Below are positions 5,924 to 7,386 of a stretch of 7,386 nt of DNA, in pieces. The DNA lies in contig JAPUME010000095.1 of NCBI GenBank assembly GCA_027294185.1, positions 1-7,386 of the forward strand. Reading direction: 5' to 3'. The position numbers and the translations under genes were made by a program. The stretch comes from Acidobacteriota bacterium (GTDB lineage: Bacteria > Acidobacteriota > Terriglobia > UBA7540 > JAPUME01). Position 1 is the stretch's first letter, and every line of letters begins with the position of its first letter. Under the pieces are notes generated by a model. It was not told where the DNA came from. It saw only the letters and a program-made list of their open reading frames with translations, and did no database searches.

Positions 5924-6364
5924 TTATCTCCTGCCGTCTTCGGTTGCCGTGGTGGCGCGGGTCACGAATCGGGTCAGCAGTGGCAGTTTGTGGCTGGCAA
6001 GCCGCAGAGCTTCGCGCGCGTCCGCGAGGCTGACCCCTTCCATCTCAAAAAGAACTCGCCCTCTTTTTACAACCGATACCCAGGCCTCCGGCGCCCCTTT
6101 GCCTTTTCCCATGCGAGTTTCCGCGGGTTTCTTGGTGATTGGCTTATCCGGGAAGATGCGAATCCAGAGTTTTCCGCCCCGCTTGATGTGGCGCATGATG
6201 GCGATGCGAGCTGCTTCAATCTGACGATTCGTGATCCAACCGGGCTCGATTGTTTTCAAGCCATAATCTCCAAAAGACAACTGGCCGCCTTTCCAGGCCT
6301 GACCGCGCATGCGGCCGCGTTGCTGCTTCCGAAACTTGACTTTCTTCGGCAATAATAAAGACAT
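5924..6364 (-). CDS. rplP: 50S ribosomal protein L16
   Basis: L16 organises the A-site and P-site tRNA region of the large subunit and is added late in assembly. It has 146 residues, slightly longer than the usual 136-140, the excess being a short C-terminal [13 protein letters not shown] end. Characteristic blocks are [18 protein letters not shown] (4-21), [24 protein letters not shown] (30-53), [20 protein letters not shown] (63-82), [18 protein letters not shown] (83-100) and [10 protein letters not shown] (102-111). R84 corresponds by motif to the arginine hydroxylated in E. coli L16. The ATG follows rpsC by 15 nt with GAGGAAA overlapping the rpsC stop. Confidence 0.98.
   Translation of the reverse strand: MSLLLPKKVKFRKQQRGRMRGQAWKGGQLSFGDYGLKTIEPGWITNRQIEAARIAIMRHIKRGGKLWIRIFPDKPITKKPAETRMGKGKGAPEAWVSVVKRGRVLFEMEGVSLADAREALRLASHKLPLLTRFVTRATTATEDGRR
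5928..5932 (-). promoter_or_regulatory. Shine-Dalgarno of rpmC
   Basis: AGGAG within the last codons of rplP lies 7 nt before the GTG at 5920, supporting that non-ATG start. Confidence 0.7.
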
Positions 6365-6379
6365 CGGTTTGCGGTTTCC

Positions 6380-7102
6380 TCAGGCCTTTTCCTTAACCGG
6401 CGATTCTTCCGGCGCTGGAGCCGCCTCCATCGCGGGAGCCGTCTCCTTCTCTTGGGCTTCGCGCCGCTGCTTGGGCGTGAAGATATCTCCCTTATAGATC
6501 CAGCACTTCACTCCGATTTTGCCGTAGGTGGTCATCGATTCCGCCAGTCCGTAGTCGACATCGGCTCGAAGGGTATGAAGGGGAAGTCTCCCCTTCAGGT
6601 ACCATTCGGTCCGGGCAATCTCGGCGCCGTTTAAGCGGCCCGCGCACTGCACCTTGATTCCCAGGCAGCCGAATCGGAGCGCGGTGTCCACCGCGCGGCG
6701 CATTGCCCTGCGGAAGGCGATGCGCTTTTCAAGCTGCATGGCGATCGATTCCGCCACCAGTTGAGCGGCCAACTCGGGGCGGTGCACTTCAACAATGTTG
6801 ATGGGCAGGACCTCGCGACCGGTCCGTTTCTGCACGTCCTGCCGCAGCCGGTCGATCTCCGCTCCCTTCCTGCCGATGATGATGCCGGGGCGCGCCGTGT
6901 GGATCGTGATGCGGAGCTTGTTCCCCGGCCTTTCAATTTCAATATTGGAAACGCCGGCGCTCTTGAGCTGCGCTTTCAGTTCCCGCTTGAGGAAGAGGTC
7001 CTCATGCAGGAATTCGGAATAATCCTTTTTTGCAAACCAGCGTGACTTCCACGTCCTGGTGTACCCCAGCCGAAACCCGTAGGGATGAACCTTCTGTCCC
7101 AA
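6380..7102 (-). CDS. rpsC: 30S ribosomal protein S3 with Ala/Pro/Glu-rich C-terminal tail
   Basis: S3 lies in the small-subunit head at the mRNA entry, where with S4 and S5 it contributes to unwinding structured mRNA. The protein has 240 residues. The N-terminal [13 protein letters not shown] is nearly invariant. The KH-type RNA-binding domain has the GRKG loop (77-80) in [17 protein letters not shown] (71-87). The basic RRAMRRAV helix (131-138) corresponds to the E. coli helicase residues (R131, R132, and position 135, here Arg). The C-terminal domain includes [33 protein letters not shown], spanning 153-185, and [13 protein letters not shown] (195-207). Residues 208-240 form a low-complexity tail rich in Ala, Pro and Glu, not part of the fold. 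The start is TTG at 7102, fixed by the invariant N-terminus and by AAGGAGG 8 nt upstream. The gap after rplV is 60 nt. Confidence 0.98.
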   Translation of the reverse strand: MGQKVHPYGFRLGYTRTWKSRWFAKKDYSEFLHEDLFLKRELKAQLKSAGVSNIEIERPGNKLRITIHTARPGIIIGRKGAEIDRLRQDVQKRTGREVLPINIVEVHRPELAAQLVAESIAMQLEKRIAFRRAMRRAVDTALRFGCLGIKVQCAGRLNGAEIARTEWYLKGRLPLHTLRADVDYGLAESMTTYGKIGVKCWIYKGDIFTPKQRREAQEKETAPAMEAAPAPEESPVKEKA

Positions 7103-7110
7103 ATTCTTTG

Positions 7111-7117
7111 CCTCCTT
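7111..7117 (-). promoter_or_regulatory. Shine-Dalgarno of rpsC (TTG start)
   Basis: AAGGAGG, 8 nt before the TTG at 7102, is a near-perfect site and confirms that S3 starts at TTG. It lies in the 60-nt spacer 7103-7162, in which I see nothing else recognisable. Confidence 0.85.
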
Positions 7118-7162
7118 AATCCCTTCGAACCGGTGTCGTTGTCGTTCCCAAAAAGCTATCCT

Positions 7163-7386
7163 CTAGGATCCCCGCTCCGCCACGGCGATCAAAATATGGC
7201 TCTGCCGCCTCTGGTAGGGGTGAGCACGACCCATGGATGCGGCGCGAAACCGTCCTACTCTCAATCCTTCGTTCACGTAGGCATTGCATACGAAAAGCTT
7301 ATCCACGTCGATATTCTCGGATTTCTGTTCCGCATTAGCGATGGCCGATCGAAGAATTTTCGCCACCTGTTTCGAGATGCGCTTAT
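7163..7386 (-). CDS. rplV: 50S ribosomal protein L22, C-terminal 73 residues (partial)
   Basis: L22 binds 23S rRNA, and its long beta-hairpin lines the nascent-peptide exit tunnel near the constriction, where some macrolide-resistance changes occur in the family. The window holds the last 73 codons plus the stop; the reading frame continues past the window edge, and a typical L22 has about 110 residues. Visible motifs are KQVAKILRSAIANAEQ, the usual helix before the hairpin, then LFVCNAYVNEGLRVGRFR, the hairpin arm, and RRQSHILIAVAE, the closing strand. The hairpin tip reads RAASMGRAHPYQRR, close to the common RAxGRAxxIxRR pattern. An internal GTG at 7366 is a valine codon, not the start. rpsC follows after 60 nt. 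Confidence 0.96.
   Translation of the reverse strand, partial: KRISKQVAKILRSAIANAEQKSENIDVDKLFVCNAYVNEGLRVGRFRAASMGRAHPYQRRQSHILIAVAERGS

Noticed and set aside
5609..6355. Plus-strand ORF (248 codons) antisense to rpsQ, rpmC and rplP
   Set aside because: It is a shadow of three confident ribosomal genes, with no recognisable domain.

Overview
The window is an ordinary-looking bacterial chromosomal segment. It carries the 3' part of the S10 operon joined to most of the spc operon, and every gene is on the minus strand. Read in the direction of transcription (from high to low coordinates) the order is rplV (3' end only), rpsC, rplP, rpmC, rpsQ, rplN, rplX, rplE, rpsN, rpsH, rplF, rplR, rpsE, rpmD, rplO and secY (5' two-thirds only). 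This is the canonical bacterial order with no insertion, deletion or rearrangement. Fourteen genes are complete and two are cut by the window edges.

The organism is a bacterium with moderately high GC. The gene order, a separate rpmD (L30), a zinc-type short S14 and a zinc-ribbon L24 fit several phyla. My weak guess, from general sequence feel only, is Acidobacteriota or a nearby lineage (former Deltaproteobacteria or Nitrospirota-like). Nothing here fixes the taxon.

Layout: 7386-7163 end of rplV; 7162-7103 a 60-nt spacer with a strong Shine-Dalgarno; 7102-6380 rpsC; 6364-4098 rplP-rpmC-rpsQ-rplN-rplX-rplE with gaps of 29 nt or less, or small overlaps; 4076-3891 rpsN; 3890-3793 a 98-nt spacer, the longest non-coding stretch; 3792-1878 rpsH-rplF-rplR-rpsE; 1867-1361 rpmD; 1364-900 rplO; 903-1 secY. 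The last three genes are chained by two ATGA stop/start overlaps. I see no promoter, terminator, tRNA, rRNA, CRISPR, mobile element or long repeat. The window looks like the inside of one long transcript.

Together the genes supply ribosomal proteins of both subunits: the exit-tunnel rim (L22, L24, L29), the mRNA entry and decoding region (S3, S5), the S8/S17 and S14 assembly steps, the 5S rRNA particle (L5, L18), and the L6, L14, L15, L16 and L30 parts of the large subunit. They also supply the SecY translocon pore that docks at the tunnel exit.

The main departures from textbook proteins are in the tails and starts. L30 carries a ~105-residue Lys/Ala/Pro-rich, histone-H1-like C-terminal extension. 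S3 has a ~33-residue Ala/Pro/Glu-rich tail, and L5 has a ~31-residue Gly/Ala/Asp-rich tail. L24 keeps two CxxC pairs. Four genes use non-ATG starts: rpsC and rpsE use TTG, rpmC and rpmD use GTG. I found no previously undescribed multi-gene system; the L30 tail is the best candidate for something worth following.
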